This document shows positions 23,339 through 31,481 of a stretch of DNA of 42,297 nucleotides, in pieces. The notes beneath the pieces are model-generated. The model was not told the DNA's origin. It was given only the letters and a program-made list of their open reading frames with translations, and did no database searches. This DNA comes from an uncultured Lachnospiraceae bacterium (GTDB taxonomy: Bacteria > Bacillota > Clostridia > Lachnospirales > Lachnospiraceae). The translations under genes and the position numbers were made by a program. The stretch lies in contig CAJUDX010000025.1 of the NCBI GenBank assembly GCA_910584785.1, positions 1-42,297 on the forward strand, given 5' to 3'. The first letter of the stretch is position 1. The number at the start of each line of letters is the position of its first letter.

Positions 23339-24532
23339 TTAGCTCATGAAATCAAAGAGAGAGGACGACATTAAGTTTGTTCCTACTTTAAGTGCAGCAT
23401 TATAAGCCTGCTGGCTGTTATACATTTCGACGATGGATTCATACGGATCAGCACCCCATACATCGGTGTATTGCTGGGTTAAGTTGTTTTTCTCTAAAGA
23501 TAACTTATCCGCGGTATCATCCAGAAGGCGATACTTGTTTCCTAAATCCGAGTAAACAGCACTCACCCTGTGCTCTGTAGTGACCATGTCGGTGATGGTT
23601 GCAGAGAGGAGGTGGTTTAGTTCGGAACGATCTCTACCCGTGTCGCCAGCTGTTTCCACATATTTATCAATAGCCTGTACGGAGCGACCAATAAGGGCAA
23701 GAGGGCTCTCATTTAAGTAATCAATAATAGATTTGTCATCAGGATCATTCGGTCCTCCAGCACCACCTCTAACTGCGTCAGAAGTAAGGCCTGTTAATAC
23801 ATTGATGCCGCCGGTAAAAGTATCAAGGAGTGTATCATGGTCACGTATAGAACCGTAGCCTATATCAATACGACCTTGTTCTTTCATTGCTTTTAATAAT
23901 AACTCTTTAGGGTAACCATTCAGTGGAGAACCATCTGAACTTTTAGCTGTTAATGTATATCCGTATTCTGTGTGTTCAGGAGGATTGTTTGGATCAGCAA
24001 CAGGTTTTTCCCCTAATGTCATTTCAAAAATGGTTGCCTTTTCTTCTCCCGGAAAAGTATGGGTAAAAGTAAGGGTTTTTCCATCACCACTTAATGAAAA
24101 TGGGGGAGTAGATATATCATTTCCTCCAAATACATAAAAATTTTGATATTGTGCATTTAAGGCATCAACAATTTCATGCTGCTTTTGCAGCAGATCATCG
24201 CGAAGGCTTAAAAGAGGAGTATCATTCGTGGTGTCAGTATTCGCATAAATAACCTGATCTTTTGCTTTGGATAAAATACTCTGGATATCTCTTGCTCCTA
24301 ATTCCTGCTGATAAATACGGTTTTGTACATCTTTAATTAACGCCTGCTTAGTAATTACATCCTGATATTGGCTGTCAATTTTTCGGCTATTATAATAAGA
24401 AAGAGGGCTGTCTGCCGCTGATTCATAAGCTTCACCGCTGGAAACTTTATTATAACTTTTAATCAGGCGGGCATGAACATTATTTGCTCCAGTGGTAAAA
24501 TTTCTATAGGTTGCTGTATTAGTAACACGCAT
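23339..24532 (-). CDS. flgL: Hook-filament junction protein FlgL
   Basis: FlgL (HAP3) joins the hook-side FlgK ring to the flagellin filament. The N-terminus 'MRVTNTATYRNFTTGANNVH' and 'YNKVSSGEAYESAADSPLSY' are flagellin-like, and the C-terminus 'YNAALKVGTNLMSSSLFDFM' matches the terminal helix. At 397 residues it is longer than the usual ~300, the excess being an AT-rich middle part (~135-290), as in the fliD insert. GGAGG precedes the ATG. Confidence 0.95.
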   Translation of the reverse strand: MRVTNTATYRNFTTGANNVHARLIKSYNKVSSGEAYESAADSPLSYYNSRKIDSQYQDVITKQALIKDVQNRIYQQELGARDIQSILSKAKDQVIYANTDTTNDTPLLSLRDDLLQKQHEIVDALNAQYQNFYVFGGNDISTPPFSLSGDGKTLTFTHTFPGEEKATIFEMTLGEKPVADPNNPPEHTEYGYTLTAKSSDGSPLNGYPKELLLKAMKEQGRIDIGYGSIRDHDTLLDTFTGGINVLTGLTSDAVRGGAGGPNDPDDKSIIDYLNESPLALIGRSVQAIDKYVETAGDTGRDRSELNHLLSATITDMVTTEHRVSAVYSDLGNKYRLLDDTADKLSLEKNNLTQQYTDVWGADPYESIVEMYNSQQAYNAALKVGTNLMSSSLFDFMS

Positions 24533-24631
24533 CTTGCTTGACCTCCACAGTTTGTTTTGTCTGTTTTTCGTTATTGTTTTTTGTCTTGGAGTGATTGGAA
24601 CTAAAACGATTACAGTAGTTTATGTTAATCC

Positions 24632-26461
24632 TTAGCGGCCTACCAAACCAGTATTATTAATTAAGGTATTCAAGGCCTCGTCTAATGTAGTCATCAGGCG
24701 GGAAGCCGCATTATAAGCGGAAATGTACATCATCATATTTGATGCTTCTTCATCTAGGCTGACACCCGAAACGGAATCACGGGAATTTTGGATGCCATTT
24801 AATACAGTTACATTTGTTTTTAGTTTTTGAGCATTTGTGTAAGAGTCGTTTGCCATAATCGTTGAGGTATAATTCATATACTCGGCAAAAGAATTATTCT
24901 TTAAGTCAACATCGTCAATATCAATATACTTACCATGATAACCATTAGAATAAGAAGCCTGCATTGCTTCTAGCATACGTAGTATCGTATCATTGTTGTT
25001 TGCATCCGTAGAAGTAGAGTCTGTATTAGATACATGCACACTGCCATTAATCCAGCCTTGACTGATACCAATATTTGCTGCTGTAATTTCGCCAAAATCA
25101 TCGTACGTAAAATTAGGGTTATCTTTATTTGCCAGCAGGAACTGAGTTTTATCCGCTCCATTCGCAGTACCTTGAACATTGATTTGATTCATTACTTTTG
25201 CAAAAGCTTGTGCGAGGGTGTCTAGCTGATTACGGTAAAATTCGTAGCCTCTTACATCAGCAATTCCAGCAGTTTCTCCATCTTTCCAAAGCATATCCAG
25301 ACTAGCCTGAACAGAACCATCGGCAAAGTGAGCATTTGCTGCGCCATTCGTTGGGTGAAGAAACTCAACATCACTGGTTGTTTGAGCTGTCGGATCAGTA
25401 GGATCATATGTGGTCAGTCCAGTAAATTTTAAAGAAACTTCTGGAGGTGTTGTAGAATCCATAATGTTTATGGCAGTTTTATCACCGCTATTCCACGTGG
25501 AAGTTGAACCGTCTTTGTTTGTTGTAGTTACACTCATTTCCAGCTGACCATAATTATCATGATCGGTTCCTCTGGTGCCCTCAACTAAGGTAAGTTTTTG
25601 TGTAACACCTTGGGCATCGGTATAAACCATCTCCACCCGTAAATCATCAGGCCAATCGCGGCGACCCACAACATTTCCATGGCCATCAAGATAGTATTCT
25701 TCAGCTTTGCCATTTGGACCAATTCCATCATGCGCTGCATCTTTATAATACGTAACTTCAATAGGAATGTAACTAGCCAGTTCGTCTAACAGAAGATTAC
25801 GTTCATCCATCAGTTCCAGGCAGTCCATTCCGGCGATTTGACCATTTTTAATTTCGCGGTTTAATTTGCCGACCTGCTGTAAAATGTTATTAATGTTCTG
25901 AACGTCACCCATTTCATTAACTCCGGTTCCGTCCAGTTTTCTCAGTTCGTCCTGTTCTGCCGTGGTCAGGTCACGGGAAGCATTATTCAGAAGATTAGTA
26001 AGGGCCTGCATCCGGTTGCGCAGTTCAGAATCGTAAATTGCATCGCCAACCTTCCCCAGATCCTGCATATTCGTTAACGTCGTCTGAATATCATTAAATG
26101 CATTGCGGATACCTGTAATCTGGCTTTCATCAAAGATTTTGGACAGCCTGTCCAGAGCGGTCTGCATGGAGTCGGTATAGCCGGATTTCTGAATCTGGTT
26201 CCGGTACTGTGCATCTAAATACGGATCGCGGATCTGCGTCACCGCATCCATACTTACACCGTAGCCGACAACGGCCTGCGTGTCGTTCATATAGTGGGAA
26301 ATCGGGTTGGTATAGTTGACACTGGACACCTTAAGCTGCTGCCTGGTGTAACCCGGTGTGTTCATATTAGAAAGGTTTTGACCGGCTATATCCAGGCGCT
26401 TTTGGTTAGCCTGTAAAGCGGAAAGCGCAGTTGTATATCCGGCGAAAGTTGCTCTTACCAT
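24632..26461 (-). CDS. flgK: Hook-associated protein FlgK
   Basis: FlgK (HAP1) is the first junction ring between hook and filament. The start at 26461 is chosen because GGAGG lies 8 bases upstream and the protein then begins with the family N-terminus 'VRATFAGYTTALSALQANQK' and 'GQNLSNMNTPGYTRQ'. The end 'EEASNMMMYISAYNAASRLM' and 'TLDEALNTLINN' is typical. The length of 609 residues is normal for Clostridia. The middle is variable and AT-rich. Confidence 0.95.
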   Translation of the reverse strand: MVRATFAGYTTALSALQANQKRLDIAGQNLSNMNTPGYTRQQLKVSSVNYTNPISHYMNDTQAVVGYGVSMDAVTQIRDPYLDAQYRNQIQKSGYTDSMQTALDRLSKIFDESQITGIRNAFNDIQTTLTNMQDLGKVGDAIYDSELRNRMQALTNLLNNASRDLTTAEQDELRKLDGTGVNEMGDVQNINNILQQVGKLNREIKNGQIAGMDCLELMDERNLLLDELASYIPIEVTYYKDAAHDGIGPNGKAEEYYLDGHGNVVGRRDWPDDLRVEMVYTDAQGVTQKLTLVEGTRGTDHDNYGQLEMSVTTTNKDGSTSTWNSGDKTAINIMDSTTPPEVSLKFTGLTTYDPTDPTAQTTSDVEFLHPTNGAANAHFADGSVQASLDMLWKDGETAGIADVRGYEFYRNQLDTLAQAFAKVMNQINVQGTANGADKTQFLLANKDNPNFTYDDFGEITAANIGISQGWINGSVHVSNTDSTSTDANNNDTILRMLEAMQASYSNGYHGKYIDIDDVDLKNNSFAEYMNYTSTIMANDSYTNAQKLKTNVTVLNGIQNSRDSVSGVSLDEEASNMMMYISAYNAASRLMTTLDEALNTLINNTGLVGR

Positions 26462-26554
26462 AAATTTATCCTCCAAACTTAATATCAATATCCGTTATTT
26501 TTTTAAATCTATACTTCTGTATTTTCATGCAGGCAAAAATAAGCTTTGCCTGAT

Positions 26555-27037
26555 TTATACATACCGATCCTTCATTTTTGAGTGATAAGGGCTGTTTAAG
26601 TTGACATTGCCCGCATCATCGTAGGAGCCGCCTTCTTTTCTGGCGATGGCTACCTGCAGTTCGTGGAGCCGTACATTAATGATCTGTTCCGAAGCTTTTC
26701 GGGAATGTTCCAGCCCATGCAGTATTTCTTCCAGATGGTCAAATACAGGCTGCAGACTTTTTCTCTCCTCTTCTGAGGATTTCTCAAGAATCTGCCGGAA
26801 GGTGAGGCCTTTCCATCCAAGACTTTCTGCCAGATGGGTTCTTTTTTGCTCCAGTCCCCGCAGTTTTAAGATAAGGGCCTGTTCTCTCTGGATATAGCCG
26901 TCCAGACGGTCGTGCTGTCTGTCGGAAGCGGCTTCGGCTTTGGCAGTTTCTATCCGGGAAATGGCATCAGCGGTTGTGGCTGTTTCCTGGATAACGGCAA
27001 TCCATTCATTAAGTGTCGTCGCTGTGGTCTGGTTCAT
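26555..27037 (-). CDS. flgN: Flagellar export chaperone FlgN
   Basis: FlgN escorts FlgK and FlgL to the export gate. The ~160 helical residues and the place between flgM and flgK give the call. Seen: 'WIAVIQETATTADAISRIE', 'QREQALILKLRGLEQKRTHL', 'EEILHGLEHSRKASEQIIN'. I prefer the ATG at 27037 (MNQTTAT), although the AAGGAG site lies about 13 bases upstream. ATGs at 27067 and 27082 would lengthen the protein by 10 and 15 residues with poorer sites. Confidence 0.85.
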   Translation of the reverse strand: MNQTTATTLNEWIAVIQETATTADAISRIETAKAEAASDRQHDRLDGYIQREQALILKLRGLEQKRTHLAESLGWKGLTFRQILEKSSEEERKSLQPVFDHLEEILHGLEHSRKASEQIINVRLHELQVAIARKEGGSYDDAGNVNLNSPYHSKMKDRYV

Positions 27038-27110
27038 TAATGTAGGTAAACTCCTTTCTGTTTCCATCCTTCTGCATTTCAATACCGGAACAGTGTTTCA
27101 GGACTGAGGT

Positions 27111-27410
27111 TTAACCAAGCCCCAAAAGCCTTCCGGCGATTCTCTGTGCATCCGGCTGATAGGAGCCGTCGGAAATTCTGCGGCTCAATTCCTGCATCTT
27201 TTCCTGGCTGGCTCCGTCGCCTAACTGAGCGGCAGCTTTTCGGGCAAGCATCCGGGCAAAGGTTTCGTCATCTTCCGGTGCAGCCTGGGAACGGCGGATA
27301 TTTACGGTATCATAATCTCCCTTTACCTTTCCGGCCTTTGGCGTCTGCCTGGTCTGTGCAGGAACAGACGGGCGGTATGCCGTGTTCAGTTTTTGAAATG
27401 TAACGTTCAT
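27111..27410 (-). CDS. flgM: Anti-sigma-28 factor FlgM
   Basis: FlgM holds sigma-28 inactive until the hook is finished, and is then exported. The 99 residues begin with a disordered, Pro/Thr/Lys-rich part and end with the sigma-binding helices: 'GDYDTVNIRRSQAAPEDDE', then 'ELSRRISDGSYQPDAQRIA'. AAGGAGG precedes the ATG. It is first in the operon, behind a sigma-28-like promoter that would feed back on itself. Confidence 0.93.
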   Translation of the reverse strand: MNVTFQKLNTAYRPSVPAQTRQTPKAGKVKGDYDTVNIRRSQAAPEDDETFARMLARKAAAQLGDGASQEKMQELSRRISDGSYQPDAQRIAGRLLGLG

Positions 27411-27514
27411 AAGCGACCTCCTTTCCAGACAGATAAAATTCTCTCATATAAATGAATAGGTTTATCTGAATTTACTTCGCTTTACTAAAAATAATGCTTT
27501 AATTATATAAGTGT

Positions 27515-27541
27515 TTATCGGCAGTTTTTACGTGATATTAA
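27515..27541 (-). promoter_or_regulatory. Sigma-28-type promoter of the flgM-csrA operon
   Basis: On the minus strand TTAA (27538-27541), 15 bases, then GCCGATAA (27515-27522), a full match to the sigma-28 -10 element and three of four at -35. Confidence 0.75.
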
Positions 27542-27727
27542 GATGCTGGCAGTGATTTTAGCAAGAAAAATTTTCCCTGTTCGTTCCGTTGTGTCCTATT
27601 CTGGTTTGGGTGTAAAGTTTTACCGTCTCTTAACGCCATGCTTACATATTATTTACAATTCTATTTTTCTCTTGTGCAATGAGAAAAAAAATCATATAAT
27701 AAAAACATATTGAGATAACGCCGGATA

Positions 27728-27755
27728 TTAATATTTGAATAAAATTTGCCGATAT
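27728..27755 (+). promoter_or_regulatory. Sigma-28-type promoter of the second rightward flagellar run
   Basis: TTAA (27728-27731), 16 bases, then GCCGATAT (27748-27755), a perfect -10. It diverges from the flgM promoter, about 190 bases apart. Confidence 0.7.
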
Positions 27756-27770
27756 AATAAAGATAGGTAT

Positions 27771-27842
27771 ACCCATCCGGGCACTCGTAAACGCAAATCC
27801 CTTCGGGATGGGTGGACTTTGTCCGGTAAGGGATGGGTTTTT
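27771..27842 (+). promoter_or_regulatory. Leader with alternative hairpins, possible conditional terminator
   Basis: ACCCATCC (27771-27778) can pair with either of two identical GGGATGGGT segments, 27805-27813 or 27830-27838. The second is followed at once by TTTTT (27838-27842), making a terminator. The first is also part of an ATCCC-TTC-GGGAT hairpin (27798-27809), and GGAC/GTCC (27814-27824) folds between them. It lies between the sigma-28-like promoter and the FliK-like gene. I do not recognise the class. Confidence 0.5.
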
Positions 27843-27901
27843 AAGGTGATAAAAGAAAAGAGTATGAAATAAGTAAAAAGTAAGTGGAAGTTGGAGGGCA
27901 T

Positions 27902-29407
27902 ATGGCAAATATTTTACAGGTGACAACACCAAATCTGAATACAGATAACCGAAATATTTTAAATCCTCAGGACCCCCGTGGGAATGCGGCAAACCAGGCT
28001 GTGCATAATCCCACTGATCCTACCCGTGTGGTGCGGGCGGACGGGCAGCAGGGGGGACATACAGGAAGTACCAGCCAGGATGCCCTGTTCAGCCCTATTA
28101 ATTATGAGAGCAATTACGGCGCGTTTATTAAAGGTCTGGGCGAGCACGGCGAGCTTGCGGCGCTTCTTGAGAATGTGCTTTTTACCGATTTGACCAAGAC
28201 AAAGGATATTAAGCAGAATGAAGTTGGGTCGTTAGTCGAGAAGCTTTTATTATCCATGAAGATGGACTCGCCGGAAGAGATTACCGATTTTTTGCAGAAC
28301 CAGAGGGAGGTGCAGGCCAGATTTACCGGGCCGTTCTTCAATCAGCTCCGTGCGATGCTGGCGCAAAATTCCTCGAACCGCTTACAGGAGCTGGCGCTGC
28401 GGTTTTTAAAGGGATATAATGATTATTCATCTGGCGCACATCTTTTGCAGCAGATGCGCTCTTTAACCAGCGATATCGGGCAGCTGCTTTACCGTTCCTA
28501 CCGGGAGGAGTTTCAGGAGTTATTAAATGGAATGAATTGGGCAGCGGAAAACGGGGATACTTTACAAAATATGGCAGTGATAAATCAGCGCCTGATTCCC
28601 TTCCTGGCCTCGTATATTTCAGCGACGCACGACTATGGTCCGATCCGGGAGGCAACCATGCTGTTGATTTTCCATGCTGTGCGCTATCAAAACGGCGAGG
28701 AGAATAATCTTTTAAAGCTGTTTGGGGATATGACCGGGAATAAGAGCTTTACCCGGATGTTTAAGGGCGATGTCGATGAGAGCTTGAAGGAACTTCTCCA
28801 ATCGGCTTCCCGTCAGGTGCAGCGGCCTACGGAAGGGATTTCTTCCTGGCTGATTGCCAATAAAGAGGACTATCCCAATGCGGAGAATAAAAGCGCAATC
28901 AGTGATTTTGCTGACGGTATGGCGAATCTTTTGCTAAAGGGGGCGAATGGTCAGGCCGGACTTGAGAATGTGCAGCAGTTTTATTCAATTATTAACGGAA
29001 TGCTGCTGAATGAAAGCGTTTACATGCCTCTGCTCCATTTTCTTCTTCCCTTCCAGTACGAGGGGAATAATGTGATGTCGGAGATGTGGGTGGACCCGGA
29101 TGCCAAGAGGGACAGTGATGAGGGCGGACGCAAGATAAAGCTGTTTTTGAAGTTTGATATCCAGGGTCTGGGAAAGTTTGAATTGCTGATGATTATGCAG
29201 GATCGGGAGACCCGGCTGCAGCTTATGGTTCCTCCGCAGCTGGCAAAGGAGGATAAAAAGATTCATACGGAGGTCGCTGATATTTTAAAGCGAAACGGCT
29301 TTCGTTTCAGCCAGCTTCTGGTTCGCGAGCGTGTGCGCGACCGGAGAATAGATGAGGTTTTTCCTGAGATGCGAGAGAAGGAGAGAACGATTAATGTCCG
29401 AATTTGA
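27902..29407 (+). CDS. FliK/YlqG-like flagellar protein
   Basis: The ATG at 27902 follows TTGGAGG by 5 bases. The 501-residue protein has an Asn/Gln/Pro-rich start (~1-70), a long helical middle, and a C-terminal domain (~405-490: 'KIKLFLKFDIQGLGKFELLM', 'RETRLQLMVPP', 'VADILKRNGFRFSQLLVRER'). That end resembles the FliK hook-length-control C-terminal domain. It overlaps by 14 bases the gene for an FlhB C-domain paralogue. In Bacillus, ylqG and ylqH have the same pairing. The natural inference is that this large soluble protein works with the small FlhB-like one in export switching or filament assembly. Its expression should be late, from the sigma-28-like promoter. Confidence 0.6.
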   Translation: MANILQVTTPNLNTDNRNILNPQDPRGNAANQAVHNPTDPTRVVRADGQQGGHTGSTSQDALFSPINYESNYGAFIKGLGEHGELAALLENVLFTDLTKTKDIKQNEVGSLVEKLLLSMKMDSPEEITDFLQNQREVQARFTGPFFNQLRAMLAQNSSNRLQELALRFLKGYNDYSSGAHLLQQMRSLTSDIGQLLYRSYREEFQELLNGMNWAAENGDTLQNMAVINQRLIPFLASYISATHDYGPIREATMLLIFHAVRYQNGEENNLLKLFGDMTGNKSFTRMFKGDVDESLKELLQSASRQVQRPTEGISSWLIANKEDYPNAENKSAISDFADGMANLLLKGANGQAGLENVQQFYSIINGMLLNESVYMPLLHFLLPFQYEGNNVMSEMWVDPDAKRDSDEGGRKIKLFLKFDIQGLGKFELLMIMQDRETRLQLMVPPQLAKEDKKIHTEVADILKRNGFRFSQLLVRERVRDRRIDEVFPEMREKERTINVRI

Positions 29408-29837
29408 TGAATTAATGCAGCAGAAGGCTGTTGCCTTAAAATATAACCCGGAGAAAAACGGTGCGCCGATTATTGTTGCTTCGGGAATGGGTTATATGGC
29501 GGAGAGGATTACCGAAACCGCATTAGAAGCGGGGGTTCCGGTGTATGAGGATGATTCCCTGGCTACGCTTTTAACGCAGTTAAAGCTTGGGGCGGAGATT
29601 CCACGGGAGCTGTACCAGGCGATTGTGGAGATTTATATTTATTTCCTGGGCTATGTGCCGCAGGATAAGGGAAATGAAGAAGGGGCAGAGGCGCCGGAGG
29701 GAGAGGAAAACAGCGGACAGGAGACCTTGAACGAGGAGGGAACTGGGCCGATGGAAGAAGTCGGGGCCGGAGTGTTTGAAGGAAGCCTGGGGGACAGCGG
29801 GGAGATGAGCCTGCGCAGGATGAGACCCAATACTTGA
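29394..29837 (+). CDS. FlhB C-terminal-domain paralogue (YlqH/FlhX-like)
   Basis: The start is the ATG at 29394, 14 bases inside the upstream gene and after AAGGAG. Residues ~10-90 match the cytoplasmic domain of FlhB: 'KAVALKYNPEKNGAPIIVAS', 'ITETALEAGVPVYEDDSLA', 'LGAEIPRELYQAIVEIYIYF'. The membrane half is absent, and so is the NPTH self-cleavage site that FlhB needs to switch export specificity. The last ~50 residues are acidic and Gly-rich. It may substitute for the C-terminal fragment of FlhB at the export gate. The total is 147 residues. Confidence 0.85.
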   Translation: MSEFDELMQQKAVALKYNPEKNGAPIIVASGMGYMAERITETALEAGVPVYEDDSLATLLTQLKLGAEIPRELYQAIVEIYIYFLGYVPQDKGNEEGAEAPEGEENSGQETLNEEGTGPMEEVGAGVFEGSLGDSGEMSLRRMRPNT

Positions 29838-29918
29838 TTAAGATATACAAAAACTGGGTTAAGTGGCTGTGTACGCCGCTGTCGGATGCCCCAATACTTG
29901 ACTAAGATACACAAAAAA
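29826..29918 (+). repeat. Direct repeat duplicating the 3' end of the FlhB-like gene
   Basis: The 29 bases from 29826, which hold the stop codon, recur from 29890 with three differences, 64 bases downstream, just before the next ribosome binding site. Confidence 0.8.
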
Positions 29919-29936
29919 CGACAAGGAGGAAAATAT

Positions 29937-31316
29937 ATGGTGCAAAGATTTAGGCACTGGATAGCTTTTTTGCTGACCTGCCTTTTAGTGACAGGCGGAA
30001 CTTTTGCGGCGTTTGCTGCGACAAAGCCGATTAATAATGTAAGCATTAAGGTTTCTTCGGATTTGGAGGCTGGAACCCGGCTTCCCAGTATCGAGGTGGG
30101 AAGTGATACTGCTCCCGACGGCGGGGTGGCGGTGAATAAAAGTGGTTCTCATTATACGGTTGCCAGTGCCGAGTGGGTGGATAAAAGCTCCGGTACGGTA
30201 AAGACAGCCGATGAACCGCAGATGCGGGTAAGGCTGGAGCCGGAAAATGTCAGCGAATATTATTTTTTGGCAAGTTATAAAAAGTCAAATATCCGGGTCA
30301 GCGGGGGGACTTTTGTATCTGCCAGAAGAGATGGGGACGCCCTGGAGGTGACGCTTAGAATTAATCCGATTAAGGGAAGGTTTGATATGCCAAAGGACGC
30401 CTTCTGGAATGAGCAAAATCTAGGCGAGGCCCGCTGGGAACAACCCGAAAATGATTCCGGCTATTATGATGTACAGCTGCTGCGGGATGGAAAGAATGTT
30501 CACCGGGTGGACGCCACTTCAGCGAGAAATTTTAATTTTTATCCCTATATGACTGAGCCGGGAGATTATATGTTTAAAGTCCGCACCGTTTCGGGAACAT
30601 CCGATCAGAAGAAATACGGAAAAGACAGCGACTGGCTGGAATCCGGGGAACTGCAGATTACCGACCGCTATGTTTCGGATGGAAAGGGTCAGCAGTCGCA
30701 GAATCCAGCGGTTAATAAGGGAACAGAGGATAAGGTTGGCTGGTTTCAGGAGGGTGATGTCTGGAAGTACCGTTACCCCAATGGCAAGGTTTGTCAGGAT
30801 GGCTGGCTGATGCTTAATGGCCTGTGGTATCTTTTTGATGCGCAGGGTGCGATGCTTACCGGCTGGCAGGTAAAGGATGGGCAGACTTACCTGTTACATA
30901 CAGACGGACAGATGGTGTCCGGTTGGTTTAAACTGGGGGATATCTGGTATTATTTCCGCCCGACCGAGGAGCCGCCCTATCAGGCAGGTTCCATGGCAGC
31001 CGGCGGCTGGAGAGTGATTGGACCATATTATTATTATTTTAATCCTGACGGAAGCCTGTATACCGGCTGGCTGACCTTAAATGGAAAACGGTATTACCTC
31101 AATACATTGGATAACGGTTTACAGGGTGCGATGTTTACCGGCTGGATTATCCGGGACGGACAGACCTATTTTGCAAATTCAAACGGGGAAATTGCCGAAG
31201 GCTGGTATGAGATTGACGGGCAATGGCGCTATTTTTATCCGGGAACGGGGGAGATGGCGAAGAATACCTATATTGATGGGCTTTACCTTGGAGATGACGG
31301 AATCTGGCGCAACTAA
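29937..31316 (+). CDS. Secreted cell-wall-binding-repeat protein 1
   Basis: The ATG at 29937 lies 6-7 bases after AAGGAGG. A signal peptide (~1-27, cleavage near 'TFAAFAATK') leads into a beta-rich domain of ~230 residues ('NNVSIKVSSDLEAG', 'FVSARRDGDALEVTLRI', 'YYDVQLLRDGKNVHRVD'). The end (~265-459) holds about eight choline-binding/CW_binding-type repeats such as 'GWLMLNGLWYLFDAQGAMLT'. In this family the repeats hold the protein on choline-bearing teichoic acids or other wall glycans. The N-domain is shared with the next gene, so the two are paralogues. It lies in the late-flagellar run, so wall anchoring near the flagellum is possible. No enzyme motif is seen. Confidence 0.85.
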   Translation: MVQRFRHWIAFLLTCLLVTGGTFAAFAATKPINNVSIKVSSDLEAGTRLPSIEVGSDTAPDGGVAVNKSGSHYTVASAEWVDKSSGTVKTADEPQMRVRLEPENVSEYYFLASYKKSNIRVSGGTFVSARRDGDALEVTLRINPIKGRFDMPKDAFWNEQNLGEARWEQPENDSGYYDVQLLRDGKNVHRVDATSARNFNFYPYMTEPGDYMFKVRTVSGTSDQKKYGKDSDWLESGELQITDRYVSDGKGQQSQNPAVNKGTEDKVGWFQEGDVWKYRYPNGKVCQDGWLMLNGLWYLFDAQGAMLTGWQVKDGQTYLLHTDGQMVSGWFKLGDIWYYFRPTEEPPYQAGSMAAGGWRVIGPYYYYFNPDGSLYTGWLTLNGKRYYLNTLDNGLQGAMFTGWIIRDGQTYFANSNGEIAEGWYEIDGQWRYFYPGTGEMAKNTYIDGLYLGDDGIWRN

Positions 31317-31481
31317 TTTCAGTTCTTTTGCCGGCAGTTCAGTTCCGAAAGCATTTTCAGGGGTAAGATGGAATTTTCTGAGATATGCAAGGAAAAAAGA
31401 GAAGTGAGAGGTGGAGAAAGCAATCATCATCAGGTGTCCGCCTTGCCGGGGGATGCCGGGAAAGTGAGGTATTGCGAAAGG

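Noticed and set aside
27781..27815. c-di-GMP-I (GEMM) riboswitch, from the CGTAAACGCAAATCC stretch before a flagellar gene
   Set aside because: Only one CGCAAA-like motif is present; the paired GCAAACC and CGCAAAGCC elements and the GNRA loop of GEMM-I are missing.
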